A stretch of DNA of 46,712 bases from Candidatus Omnitrophota bacterium. Lineage in GTDB: Bacteria > Omnitrophota > Gorgyraeia > Zapsychrales > Fredricksoniimonadaceae. Shown one piece after another: positions 33,525 to 41,933 of this stretch. Each line of letters starts with the position of its first letter. Within the stretch, counting starts at the first letter, position 1. The notes under the pieces are model-generated. The model worked only from the letters and a program-made list of their open reading frames with translations. It had not been told where the DNA came from and did no database searches. The stretch spans positions 1-46,712 of the forward strand of contig JADGCU010000010.1 of NCBI GenBank assembly GCA_015228785.1, given 5' to 3'. The position numbers were made by a program, and so were the translations under genes.

Positions 33525-34247
33525 ATGGACCTTTTAGAACTTAAGGATTTGGTGAAGATCTATAACGGGCGGGCGGTTGTTAACGGATTGGACCTTTCGG
33601 TCGGTCGCTCTGAGATCGTGGGGCTTTTGGGGCCGAATGGCGCTGGAAAGACGACAAGTTTTTATATGGCCGTTGGCATCATTAAACCGGACCAGGGGCA
33701 CGTCTATTTTGATCAAGAAGATATTACCGCTAAGCCTATTCATGACCGTTGCCTTTTGGGGATGGGGTATTTGGCGCAGGAGCCTTCTATTTTTCGGAAG
33801 CTTACGGTTGAAGAAAATATCATGGCGGTCTTAGAGACGTTGGATATCGGGATCCGCGAGAGGAAGCGTCGTCTTGAATCGCTTTTGGAGGAACTTAACA
33901 TTTCACATTTGGCAAAAAGCAAGGCTTATACCCTTTCGGGTGGGGAGAGGCGGCGGCTTGAGATCACGCGTGCTCTTGTGACGAATCCTTCGTTTCTTCT
34001 TCTCGACGAGCCTTTTTCAGGGATAGATCCGATCGTGGTCGCTGAAGCACAAGAGATCATAAAAGATTTGAAAAAGAAGGGACTCGGTATATTATTAACC
34101 GATCATAATGTCCGCGAAACGCTCTCTATTGTTGATCGGGCTTATCTGGTGGCAGAGGGAAAACTTTTGATCGCAGGGACAGCTCAGGATCTGATCAACG
34201 ACCCTAAGGCGCGAAAGATTTATTTGGGCGAAAAATTCACTATGTGA
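33525..34247 (+). CDS. lptB: LPS export ABC transporter ATP-binding protein
   Basis: The cytoplasmic ATPase that drives extraction of LPS from the inner membrane with LptF and LptG, which are not in this window. The 240 residues have Walker A GPNGAGKTTS, Q-loop YLAQEPSIFRKL, signature LSGGERRRLEITRAL, Walker B FLLLDEPFSGIDP and the H-loop LTDHNVRE. The pattern matches LptB more closely than the amino acid importer LivF. It ends the LPS cluster; trigger factor begins 31 bases on with its own AAAGGAG. Confidence 0.95.
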   Translation: MDLLELKDLVKIYNGRAVVNGLDLSVGRSEIVGLLGPNGAGKTTSFYMAVGIIKPDQGHVYFDQEDITAKPIHDRCLLGMGYLAQEPSIFRKLTVEENIMAVLETLDIGIRERKRRLESLLEELNISHLAKSKAYTLSGGERRRLEITRALVTNPSFLLLDEPFSGIDPIVVAEAQEIIKDLKKKGLGILLTDHNVRETLSIVDRAYLVAEGKLLIAGTAQDLINDPKARKIYLGEKFTM

Positions 34248-34278
34248 GGATAACAGCAGTTAAAGGAGTATTGATTTC

Positions 34279-35172
34279 ATGAAGGTATCTGTAAAAAAGA
34301 TCGATGCGCTCAGGCGCGAAATGCATTTTGAGGTTCCCAGGGACCGGGTAACAAAGAAACTTGATCAGATTTTAGGTGACATTGCAAAACATGCGAAGAT
34401 TCCTGGATTTCGTAAGGGCAAGGCACCTAAGAATCTTGTTGAGTCTGCGCATCATCGTGTGGCTCGGGAAGAGATGCTTAAGAGTCTTGTTCCTGAGGTT
34501 TATCAGGAAGGCCTTAAATCTGAGGCTTTTGAACCCATTGATTTTCCGGCGATCGATCAGGTTGATTTGACGGATGGAATACTTAAATTCCGGGCGACAT
34601 TTGATTTGCGTCCTGAGGTTGAGATCAAGGAATATAAAGGAGTGTCTGTTACCAAGAAAAGCGCTGAGGTCTCTGATGATGAAGTGACAAAGACGATGGA
34701 TTTTTTCAAAAAGAGCAGAGGGATGGAAGAGGGCGCTGTTCTTGATGATGAATTCGCTAAGGGTATGGGGTTCCCAAGTCTTGAGGAATTTAAGAAAGCC
34801 ATTAAGCGTAATATGGAGCAGGACAAAGAGCGCCAGAATCGCGCTGAGATCGAGAATCAGCTTGTTGAGGAGCTTATGAAGAGGGCTAAGCTCCAGGTTC
34901 CTCAGTCTTTGGTTGAGCGTCAGATGGAAGGACGACTTGAGGAGTTTAAGCGTCGTCTTAAGCAGTATGGCGCTAAGGATGAGGATATTGAAAAGAAGAT
35001 CAAAGAAAGCGACAAGGAGATCAAGGATGCTGCTGAGAAGGATGTGAAGGTATTTTTGATTCTTCAGAAGATCGCTGAGATCGAGAAGATTGAGGCGGCT
35101 AAGGGGGAAAATCTTTCTGTTAAAGTGATTGAGCTTCTGTTGAAAGAAGCTAAATGGGAGGACGCAAAATGA
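34279..35172 (+). CDS. tig: Trigger factor lacking the PPIase domain
   Basis: Ribosome-associated chaperone that meets nascent chains at the exit tunnel. Residues 1-~115 form the ribosome-binding domain with the signature GFRKGKAP (43-50). The next stretch (~115-150, [22 protein letters not shown]) is the usual linker. The FKBP-type prolyl isomerase domain expected there (~100 residues) is absent, and the sequence passes directly into the C-terminal substrate-binding arms (from [18 protein letters not shown]). The total is 297 residues instead of ~430. The reading frame is intact, so this is a clean domain loss rather than decay. It overlaps clpP by four bases, a common partner. Confidence 0.9.
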   Translation: MKVSVKKIDALRREMHFEVPRDRVTKKLDQILGDIAKHAKIPGFRKGKAPKNLVESAHHRVAREEMLKSLVPEVYQEGLKSEAFEPIDFPAIDQVDLTDGILKFRATFDLRPEVEIKEYKGVSVTKKSAEVSDDEVTKTMDFFKKSRGMEEGAVLDDEFAKGMGFPSLEEFKKAIKRNMEQDKERQNRAEIENQLVEELMKRAKLQVPQSLVERQMEGRLEEFKRRLKQYGAKDEDIEKKIKESDKEIKDAAEKDVKVFLILQKIAEIEKIEAAKGENLSVKVIELLLKEAKWEDAK

Positions 35173-35771
35173 AATCAAAGAACAATATCTTGATTCCTAT
35201 GGTCGTTGAAAGCACGGGACATGCCGAGAGATCATATGATATTTATTCGCGTCTTTTAAAGGACCGTATTGTATTTTTGGGATCCGCGATCGACGACAAT
35301 GTTGCTAATCTTGTTATTGCCCAGCTTATGTTTCTTCAGTATGAGGATCCGGAGAAGGATATCAGTCTTTATATTAATTCGCCTGGTGGTTCTGTGACCG
35401 CAGGGCTTGCGATTTATGACACGATTCAATTTGTGAAGCCTAAGGTTTCGACGTATTGCGTTGGTCAGGCAGCTAGTATGGGGGCAGTCCTCTTGGCGGC
35501 AGGCGCGGCTGGAAAACGATTTGCGCTTCCTAATGCCCGTATTATGATCCATCAGCCTTGGGGTGGGGCTGAAGGCACGGCGAGCGATATTCATATTCAG
35601 GCGCAAGAAATCTTGCGTATGAAGGCGAATCTCACGGAGATTCTCGCAAAACATTCAAAGCAGCCTGTGGAGAAAGTCGTCAAGGATTCAGACCGTGACT
35701 TTTTTATGTCTGCTCAGGAATCTAAGGATTACGGTCTTATTGATGAAGTTGTCGCACCAACACCGCGTTAA
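35169..35771 (+). CDS. clpP: ATP-dependent Clp protease proteolytic subunit
   Basis: Serine protease that forms the double-ring chamber fed by ClpX or ClpA. The 200 residues from ATG 35169 (the ORF track's extra five codons lie in tig) have the full catalytic triad: Ser103 in [10 protein letters not shown], His128 in IMIHQP, and Asp177 in DRDFFM. The N-terminus has [22 protein letters not shown], usual for ClpP. No clpX follows, unlike the common tig-clpP-clpX order; the next gene is an aminotransferase. Confidence 0.97.
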   Translation: MKSKNNILIPMVVESTGHAERSYDIYSRLLKDRIVFLGSAIDDNVANLVIAQLMFLQYEDPEKDISLYINSPGGSVTAGLAIYDTIQFVKPKVSTYCVGQAASMGAVLLAAGAAGKRFALPNARIMIHQPWGGAEGTASDIHIQAQEILRMKANLTEILAKHSKQPVEKVVKDSDRDFFMSAQESKDYGLIDEVVAPTPR

Positions 35772-35798
35772 TCATATTCAAAAAAGGATGAAGAACAT

Positions 35799-36938
35799 AT
35801 GAAGAGAAATTTACTATTGACTCCTGGTCCATCCAAAGTTCCTGTTGAACTTTGTGAGGTTTTGGGAAAACCGATCATTCATCATCGTACCCCGCAATTC
35901 CAACAGGTACTCAAAGAGGTTACTGAGGGCTTGAAAACGATCATGGGGACATCGAGCGATGTTTATCTTTTGGCGTCCTCTGGGACAGGTGCCATGGAGG
36001 CTGCTGTCGCTAATATCGCCTCTCCGGGTGACAAGGTGATCACCGTCGAGTATGGAAAGTTTGGTGAGCGCTGGGCGTCTTTGGCCAAGGCATACAAATT
36101 GAATGCGGTGACCCTTAAGATCGAGTGGGGTAGGACCATTACTCCCGATGAGGTCAAGGCAGTGCTTGCTCAGCATTCTGATGCTAAGGCAATATTTTTG
36201 ACACAGTGTGAGACGTCAACGTCAGCTACGCCTGATCTTCAGGCGATCGCCGCTGTAACGCGTTCGACGCAGACAGCGCTTGTTGTGGATGCGGTGAGTG
36301 CTTTGGGAACAGAGCCTATTAAGATGGATGAGTGGGGCGTGGATGTGGTTTGCTCCGGATCGCACAAAGGGCTTATGCTTCCGCCTGGAGTTGGGATTGT
36401 TGCGGTGAGCGCTAAGGCCATCGCGATGATGGAAGCGTCATCCAATGTCCGGTTTTATTTTGATTTGAGAAAATCGCGTAAGGCCCTAGCAGATATAGAT
36501 ACGCCATTTACCCCTGCGATAGGGATTGTTATTGCCTTGAATGAATCGGTCAAGATGCTTTTGGCAGCTGGCCTTGAGAAGAAACAGGAATATTATCTCA
36601 AAATGGCTAAAGCGGTCTGGGCTGCGGCTGAGGCGATTGGTTTAAAGGTTTATGCTCAACCGGCGTTCCGTTCGAGGGGGTTGACGGCGATCCTCGTCCC
36701 GGAAGCTTTAAATCCTAAGAAACTGGTCAAGATCATGCGCGATACTCATGGGATCACCATGGCGGGTGGTCAGGGAGATCTTGATGGGAAAATTATTCGT
36801 ATCGCCCATATGGGGGCAGTCGATGAGTATGACCTTTTGACAGGTCTTTCTTGCATCGAGAAGGTTTTGAAAGAAGCAGGACATAAGTTTGAATTAGGTG
36901 CTAGCCTTGCGGCTGCGCAAAAGGTTCTCAATAGTTAA
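35799..36938 (+). CDS. Class V aminotransferase (phosphoserine/serine-pyruvate type)
   Basis: A PLP enzyme of 379 residues. Motifs are LLTPGPSKVP at the start, SSGTGAMEAAVAN (phosphate binding), VVDAVSALGTEP (Asp holding the PLP ring), SGSHKGLMLPPG with the Schiff-base Lys, and MAGGQGDLDGKIIRIAHMG. The family includes serine-pyruvate and alanine-glyoxylate aminotransferases. Next to serA, and with no serC seen, it most likely acts as the phosphoserine aminotransferase of serine synthesis, as proposed for similar pairs in other bacteria and archaea. That role is inference from context. The two genes are 66 bases apart. Confidence 0.88.
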   Translation: MKRNLLLTPGPSKVPVELCEVLGKPIIHHRTPQFQQVLKEVTEGLKTIMGTSSDVYLLASSGTGAMEAAVANIASPGDKVITVEYGKFGERWASLAKAYKLNAVTLKIEWGRTITPDEVKAVLAQHSDAKAIFLTQCETSTSATPDLQAIAAVTRSTQTALVVDAVSALGTEPIKMDEWGVDVVCSGSHKGLMLPPGVGIVAVSAKAIAMMEASSNVRFYFDLRKSRKALADIDTPFTPAIGIVIALNESVKMLLAAGLEKKQEYYLKMAKAVWAAAEAIGLKVYAQPAFRSRGLTAILVPEALNPKKLVKIMRDTHGITMAGGQGDLDGKIIRIAHMGAVDEYDLLTGLSCIEKVLKEAGHKFELGASLAAAQKVLNS

Positions 36939-37004
36939 GGCCGGCAACTTTTTTAGAAATTGACGAGTCTCGCTATCAAAACAATTAAAGGTAGGAGTAG
37001 TGTC

Positions 37005-38597
37005 ATGATTAAAATGAAAGTGCTTGTTAGTGACAAGCTTGCTGAAGAAGGTTTAAAGATCCTTCGTGAAGGTGATGTGTTTGAGGTGGATACGAAATAT
37101 GATCTTAAGCCTGAAGACTTAAAGAAGATCATTGGTGAATATGATGCCTTGATCGTTCGCTCCGGGACTCAGGTGACGGAGGAGATTATTGAGGCGGCCG
37201 GAAAACTCAAGGTGATCGGTCGTGCTGGTGTTGGACTCGATAATGTGGATTTGAAGGCAGCCACGAAAAAGGGCATTATCGCGATGAATACGCCTGGTGG
37301 TAATACAACATCGACGGCAGAACATGCGTTTAGTCTTATTATGGCGCTTGCTCGTAATATTCCTCAGGCCCATGGTTCGATGAAGGCCGGGAAATGGGAG
37401 CGTAACAAGTTTCAGGGTGTTGAGCTATACGGCAAAACACTTGGCGTCATAGGGTTGGGGCGCATTGGTTCGACCGTTGCTAAATTTGCACAAGGATTTG
37501 GTATGGCAATCAAGGCGTATGATCCTTTTCTGTCTCCTGAAATGGCGGCCAAGCGTGGCATTACAATGTCGACGTTGGAAGATCTTTTCAAGAATTCTGA
37601 TTTTATTACGATCCATGTTCCGAAGACCGATGAGACCAAGGGCATGATCGGTGAGAAACAGATTGATCTTATGAAGAAATCCGTGCGCTTGATTAATTGC
37701 GCGCGCGGTGGGATTATTGATGAGGCAGCTCTTGCTAAAGCTTTGGAGACAAAGCGCATTGCTGGTGCGGCCCTCGATGTTTATGATGAAGAGCCGCCCA
37801 AGCCGGATCTTCCTGTTCTTAAATTCGACAATTGTGTCACCACACCTCATCTTGGCGCTTCAACTGCTGAGGCTCAGGTGAATGTGGCTATCGAAGTTGC
37901 TTATTCTGTCCGGGATGCGCTTTTGGGTAAGGGCATCAAGAATGCAGCCAATTTTCCGTCTTTGGATGAGGAGTCGTTTAAGGTTCTTGAGCCCTATATT
38001 GACTTAGGAGATAAGCTTGGTAAATTCGCGGGACAGTTGATCAATGGTGGACTCAAGAGTATTAAGATCACTTATAGTGGGATTTTGACAAAATATAATG
38101 TCATGCCGGTTACTATGGCTATCACGCATGGAGTTCTTAAGCCGATTCTCGCAGATAATGTCAATGCGATCAACTCGATCGATATTGCCAAAGAGCGCGG
38201 TATTGATCTTCAGGAGATCCATTCGAGTGCGGAAGAGGAGTTTGTTAATTGCGTTACGCTTGAATTGGTGACAGACAAAGAGAGACTCGCGGTTCTCGGG
38301 ACGCTTTCTTCAAATAAGAAGGCGCGGATTGTTAAGATCAATAATGTGTATGTTGAGGCTGTTCCATCGGGAAATATCCTGTTCATTCGTAATAATGATG
38401 TGCCCGGCATTGTGGGTGCTGTTGGGACCGCTTTGGGTAATGCCAAGATCAACATTGCCTATATTACCTTTGGTCGTGAGAAGGAAGGGGCTACGGCGGT
38501 GAGCGTTGTGAACGTGGATAGTGATATCCCTGTTGATGTGCTTGATGGTCTTAAAAATACGAAGGGAATTCAGTTCGTTAAAATGCTTAAGGTTTAA
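37005..38597 (+). CDS. serA: D-3-phosphoglycerate dehydrogenase
   Basis: Oxidises 3-phosphoglycerate, the first step of serine synthesis. The ATG at 37005 has AGGAG seven bases before it; the ORF track start at 36960 has none, so the protein is about 530 residues. It is the long form. The NAD domain has GVIGLGRIGSTVAKFAQGFG, RAGVGLDNVD, NTPGGNTTSTAEH, CARGGIIDE and the catalytic His in TPHLGASTAEA. It is followed by an intervening (ASB) domain from ~320 and a C-terminal ACT domain (FIRNNDVPGIVGAVGTALG), the usual site of serine feedback control. Confidence 0.96.
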   Translation: MIKMKVLVSDKLAEEGLKILREGDVFEVDTKYDLKPEDLKKIIGEYDALIVRSGTQVTEEIIEAAGKLKVIGRAGVGLDNVDLKAATKKGIIAMNTPGGNTTSTAEHAFSLIMALARNIPQAHGSMKAGKWERNKFQGVELYGKTLGVIGLGRIGSTVAKFAQGFGMAIKAYDPFLSPEMAAKRGITMSTLEDLFKNSDFITIHVPKTDETKGMIGEKQIDLMKKSVRLINCARGGIIDEAALAKALETKRIAGAALDVYDEEPPKPDLPVLKFDNCVTTPHLGASTAEAQVNVAIEVAYSVRDALLGKGIKNAANFPSLDEESFKVLEPYIDLGDKLGKFAGQLINGGLKSIKITYSGILTKYNVMPVTMAITHGVLKPILADNVNAINSIDIAKERGIDLQEIHSSAEEEFVNCVTLELVTDKERLAVLGTLSSNKKARIVKINNVYVEAVPSGNILFIRNNDVPGIVGAVGTALGNAKINIAYITFGREKEGATAVSVVNVDSDIPVDVLDGLKNTKGIQFVKMLKV

Positions 38598-38659
38598 GTT
38601 GTTATTATTAGAGAGGTCTTGTTCCCTGGTGATCATCTCGTTTAGCAGGGTTTTCGTCT

Positions 38660-39352
38660 ATGACGGATTTTTTTATAGTGCTTTACTGGGGGATCTTTGA
38701 TAGTGCGAATTTATGCCAGATGGCATCATCTGGGCTTATGGTTTTGGCAGGGTTTTTGTTTTGGCGTGATGACAGAGCGTTCTTTTCATTTGCGGGGGCT
38801 TTTGTTTCTGCTTATTCTACCCTGATGTTCTTTCTTCACAGTGGTCTTATACATGGTTTCTTGGGAACAACGACTTATAACGTGATGGTTGTTGTTTTTT
38901 ATGTGATCACCGGAGTAGTTTTCTTGGTATTTGGAGGCATTCTTTTTTTCTCCTGGTGTTCTGTTCGTCGTGGATTGAAAGAATTTGTGTTACAGGGAGT
39001 TTTGGTTTTTCCGGGTTTTTGTTATAGGCCGTTGGGTGTTGTTTTGGCATGTTTGGCGGCTGTTCATGCCGCGTTTTGGCCGTTGAGCATAGGGGCGCTC
39101 ATGAACACGCAGACGATGTTTATTCCCGGATTTTTGTTTCGGGGGACAATTTCTTTGTTGTTCTATGAATTTTTGCAGTTATGGCCTATTCTTGGACTTA
39201 TTGCGGGTTATGTTCTGTTTCACAGAAACGAGAAATTTAGATGTTTTATGCGGGGCCGGCGTCCTGCGTTATGTGTGATCTCCTCAGTTGTTTATATGGT
39301 TTTGGGAGGGAGTTTGGTGGTCTTTTTTCTTAAGGGATGGCATTTACAGTAA
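38660..39352 (+). CDS. Hypothetical polytopic membrane protein
   Basis: I do not recognise this 230-residue protein. It is very hydrophobic with about six membrane helices (roughly residues 18-37, 41-64, 74-100, 122-145, 163-188, 204-226). Loops are short; the main charged ones are CSVRRGLKEF near 105 and HRNEKFRCFMRGRR near 192. By the positive-inside rule these would be cytoplasmic. Several Cys and many Phe/Trp are present but no catalytic motif was seen. It lies between serA and purA, ten bases before the latter, so it may be co-transcribed with it; the context gives no functional hint. Confidence 0.75.
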   Translation: MTDFFIVLYWGIFDSANLCQMASSGLMVLAGFLFWRDDRAFFSFAGAFVSAYSTLMFFLHSGLIHGFLGTTTYNVMVVVFYVITGVVFLVFGGILFFSWCSVRRGLKEFVLQGVLVFPGFCYRPLGVVLACLAAVHAAFWPLSIGALMNTQTMFIPGFLFRGTISLLFYEFLQLWPILGLIAGYVLFHRNEKFRCFMRGRRPALCVISSVVYMVLGGSLVVFFLKGWHLQ

Positions 39353-39362
39353 AGGATGACGA

Positions 39363-40634
39363 ATGAATATTGTAGTTGTGGGTGCCCAGTGGGGCGATGA
39401 GGGTAAGGGTAAGCTTATTGATATCTTGTCTAAGGATGTTGATATTACTGTCCGTTATCAGGGCGGAAGTAATGCGGGGCATACTGTTATTGTTGGGACG
39501 GAACATTATGTTTTTCATTTATTGCCGTCTGCAATTCTTCGTAAAGGTAAGGTGTGCGTTATTGGAAATGGTGTTGTGGTTGATCCCAAGGCGTTATTGG
39601 AGGAGATCGATAGTTTGAAGAAGCGTGGAATTCGGATTTCTCCTCAGCAGCTTAAGATCGCGGTTAATAGCCATATTGTAATGCCGTATCATCGTAGTCT
39701 TGATGGTCTGCGTGAGAAAATGCGGGAACACAAGATCGGGACAACGGGGCGCGGCATTGGGCCGTGCTATGCGGATAAGGTGACCCGTTGCGGTATTCGT
39801 ATGGTTGACCTTTTGAATCCTCGTGTTTTTGAAAACAAGCTTAAAGATAATTTGCGTGAAAAGAACGAATATTTTAAGAAGGTTTTTAATCAAGGCGGCT
39901 TTCATTTTGATGAGATCTATGATGAGTATATGGGCTACGCCCGGCGTCTGAAACCTTACGTGTGTGATACGGCGCTTTATGTTAACGCAGAGATCGCGCG
40001 TAAGAAGTCAGTTCTTTTCGAAGGCGCGCAGGGAGCCTTTCTGGACATTGATTTTGGGACATATCCTTTTGTCACATCCTCTAATACGATGGTGGGTGGG
40101 GTTGCGAGCGGAAGTGGTGTGGCCCCGGTAAAAATTCATAAAGTGATTGCGGCGGTAAAGGCCTATACAACACGTGTTGGCGAAGGTCCATTTCCGACTG
40201 AGTTTGATGCCAAGATGGATAATGAGATTCGGGCCAAGGGTAAGGAGTTTGGGGCAACGACGGGTCGTCCACGCCGTTGTGGATGGTTCGATAGCGTTTT
40301 GGTACGGTATGCCGCTACGGTTGGCGGGTTTAACGAACTGGCGATTATGAAGCTGGACGTTCTGGATGAGCTTAAAACCATTAAGTTGTGTAAGGCATAT
40401 AAATACAAGGGGAAAACATTTAAGGATTATTCACACGATTATGAAGTTGTTTGCCAAGCCAAGCCGGTTTATGAAGAGATGCCTGGTTGGCAGACGCCCC
40501 TTGGTAAGATTCGGGATTTTAGGAAATTGCCGTCTCAGGCCCGTGATTATATCAACCGTATGGAAGAGCTTGTGGGGGTTCCGATTAAGTATATTTCGAT
40601 TGGTTCTGAGCGCGATGAGATCATTGTTCGCTAA
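39363..40634 (+). CDS. purA: Adenylosuccinate synthetase
   Basis: Makes adenylosuccinate from IMP, aspartate and GTP on the way to AMP. The 423 residues have GAQWGDEGKGKLIDIL (GTP-binding loop and catalytic Asp), GGSNAGHTV with the catalytic His, IGTTGRGIGPCYADK, FEGAQGAFLDIDFGTYPFVTSSNT, TGRPRRCGWFD, and the C-terminal guanine-binding SIGSERDE. ATG 39363 follows AAAGGATGACG. Confidence 0.97.
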   Translation: MNIVVVGAQWGDEGKGKLIDILSKDVDITVRYQGGSNAGHTVIVGTEHYVFHLLPSAILRKGKVCVIGNGVVVDPKALLEEIDSLKKRGIRISPQQLKIAVNSHIVMPYHRSLDGLREKMREHKIGTTGRGIGPCYADKVTRCGIRMVDLLNPRVFENKLKDNLREKNEYFKKVFNQGGFHFDEIYDEYMGYARRLKPYVCDTALYVNAEIARKKSVLFEGAQGAFLDIDFGTYPFVTSSNTMVGGVASGSGVAPVKIHKVIAAVKAYTTRVGEGPFPTEFDAKMDNEIRAKGKEFGATTGRPRRCGWFDSVLVRYAATVGGFNELAIMKLDVLDELKTIKLCKAYKYKGKTFKDYSHDYEVVCQAKPVYEEMPGWQTPLGKIRDFRKLPSQARDYINRMEELVGVPIKYISIGSERDEIIVR

Positions 40635-40657
40635 GACTTTTTGACGACCTAATTTTC

Positions 40658-40686
40658 TTGACTTTGATATTGGGCTATATTAATTT
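40658..40686 (+). promoter_or_regulatory. Possible promoter for the OmpA-family lipoprotein gene
   Basis: TTGACT at 40658-40663 is a good -35. At 17 bases only a poor -10, TAATTT, is present, in a very AT-rich stretch that offers other weak choices. Weak support. Confidence 0.3.
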
Positions 40687-40710
40687 ATAAATATATTTTA
40701 AGGAGACGAG

Positions 40711-41334
40711 ATGATCAAGAAGACCTTTTTATTCTTTAGTGGTCTTTTAGCCCTGTCTATGGTGTTGTCGTTAACGGGTTGTACTCTTGTTTTTCAGAAA
40801 GGTCGTCGGACGGATGTGGAGAGAATATCGCGCCTGAAGAGCGAGCTTTCTGAGATAGAGAGGGCTAAGAAGGAGCTTGAGGCGCGTTTATCTCAGGAGA
40901 TCACTGATAAAGAAGTCAAGGTGGAAATGCTTGAGAAGGGGCTTGTGATCACCTTTGTATCTGAAGTATTATTCTCATCTGGAAAAGCAGAGCTCAAGGG
41001 AGATTCTTTGGCAAAGCTTGAGAAGGTTTCGGCGGTTGTTCAATCTACGGTCAAGGATTTGAATGTCGGTATCGAGGGGCACACAGATAATGAGCCGATC
41101 AAGGTTTCGGGGTGGAAGTCAAACTGGGAGCTTTCGGCTGCACGTGCTATGAGCGTTCTCCATTATCTTGCTGAGAATGGGGTGGCCTCCGAGAGACTTT
41201 CTGCTACCGCATTTGGGGAGTATCATCCGGTTGCCTCGAATGATGATAAAGCGGGTCGTCAGAAGAATCGTCGTGTAGAGATCGTGATTCTTCCCCAGGT
41301 GACTAAGCAGGCGAATGATTTATCTGAGAATTGA
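40711..41334 (+). CDS. OmpA-family peptidoglycan-binding lipoprotein
   Basis: Probably links the outer membrane to the cell wall. The 207 residues start with a lipoprotein signal ending in the lipobox LTGC, with Cys24 as the lipidated residue. A coiled-coil stretch follows at ~33-70 (ERISRLKSELSEIERAKKELEARL). The OmpA/MotB C-terminal domain fills ~75-200: EVLFSSGKAELK, GHTDNEPI with the Asp that binds diaminopimelate, NWELSAARAMSVLHYL, and NRRVEIVI with the conserved Arg. It is a Pal-like or MotB-like protein, but no tol or mot genes are here. The next gene, a membrane coiled-coil protein, starts 20 bases on and may be a partner. Confidence 0.9.
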   Translation: MIKKTFLFFSGLLALSMVLSLTGCTLVFQKGRRTDVERISRLKSELSEIERAKKELEARLSQEITDKEVKVEMLEKGLVITFVSEVLFSSGKAELKGDSLAKLEKVSAVVQSTVKDLNVGIEGHTDNEPIKVSGWKSNWELSAARAMSVLHYLAENGVASERLSATAFGEYHPVASNDDKAGRQKNRRVEIVILPQVTKQANDLSEN

Positions 41335-41353
41335 TATGGAGAGGATGTAGGAC

Positions 41354-41845
41354 GTGAAGAGTTTCTTCTTTTTTTTGATTTTGCTCGTGACAGGGATTTC
41401 TATACTTCTTTTGGTACGGACGTACAGGGATAAGCAAGATATGGATAAGGATCTTGTTGAGGAACGCTATGGTCGGATGAGCGCAGAGCAAAAGCTTCAG
41501 GAGGGGGAGTATCGTATTAAAAAGCTGGAGGCTGAGCTTCAAGCGGCGCAAATGAAATCTTCCAAGATTTTGGAAGCGTTGGATAAGAATAAGCAGGAAA
41601 ATGTGACGCTAAAGGCAGATCTTGATAAGAATGAAGAGCAGATTCGGTTACAACAAAATAGTTTACGCAAAGACCTTGACGACGCATTGATGAAGAAGGC
41701 AGATGTGGAGAAGCAGCTTCGGGAGGCCGAGGTGGCGGCTCGTAGCGCTATGGAAGAGGCTGAGCGGGCCAAGGCGCGAGCCGAGGCAGCAGAGCGCAGG
41801 GCCCAAGAACAGGCCGCAGCCATGGCAGTAGTACCGAAGAAGTAA
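41354..41845 (+). CDS. Membrane-anchored coiled-coil protein
   Basis: The GTG start at 41354 gives a 163-residue protein. Residues ~2-22 are one membrane helix (FFFFLILLVTGISILLLV). Nearly all the rest is a charged coiled coil rich in Glu, Lys, Ala and Gln, becoming Ala/Glu/Arg-rich at ~120-155 (EEAERAKARAEAAERRAQEQ). No enzyme motif is present. It would project from the membrane as a rod, likely into the periplasm, and may act with the preceding OmpA-type lipoprotein, as a TolA-like spacer would; that is inference. An intrinsic terminator follows. Confidence 0.75.
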   Translation: MKSFFFFLILLVTGISILLLVRTYRDKQDMDKDLVEERYGRMSAEQKLQEGEYRIKKLEAELQAAQMKSSKILEALDKNKQENVTLKADLDKNEEQIRLQQNSLRKDLDDALMKKADVEKQLREAEVAARSAMEEAERAKARAEAAERRAQEQAAAMAVVPKK

Positions 41846-41893
41846 GGCCAGCAGAAGCGTTGTGTGACGGTAGATATGGTGGTGCGTATTGAT

Positions 41894-41919
41894 GGGGGAT
41901 GTTCGATCCCCCTTTTTTT
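41894..41919 (+). terminator. Intrinsic terminator just before uppS
   Basis: GGGGGAT and ATCCCCC form a perfect 7-base stem with loop GTTCG, followed by seven T. It ends only 15 bases before the uppS start codon. Transcription of uppS must therefore come through this terminator or start very close to it; no obvious promoter fits in the gap. Confidence 0.92.
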
Positions 41920-41933
41920 CTTAATAGGAGTTT

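Noticed and set aside
33525-34247. Branched-chain amino acid importer ATPase (LivF)
   Set aside because: It is similar in sequence family, but the position right after LptC-LptA and the Kdo genes supports LptB.
34372-35178. 268-residue ORF on the - strand opposite tig
   Set aside because: It is the reverse reading of a Lys/Glu-rich coiled region, giving a Leu/Phe-rich pseudo-protein. Trigger factor on the + strand is clear.
36960-36988. Promoter before serA starting with TTGACG
   Set aside because: The -35 is good but at 17 bases the sequence is AATTAA, and no -10 fits at 15-19 bases.
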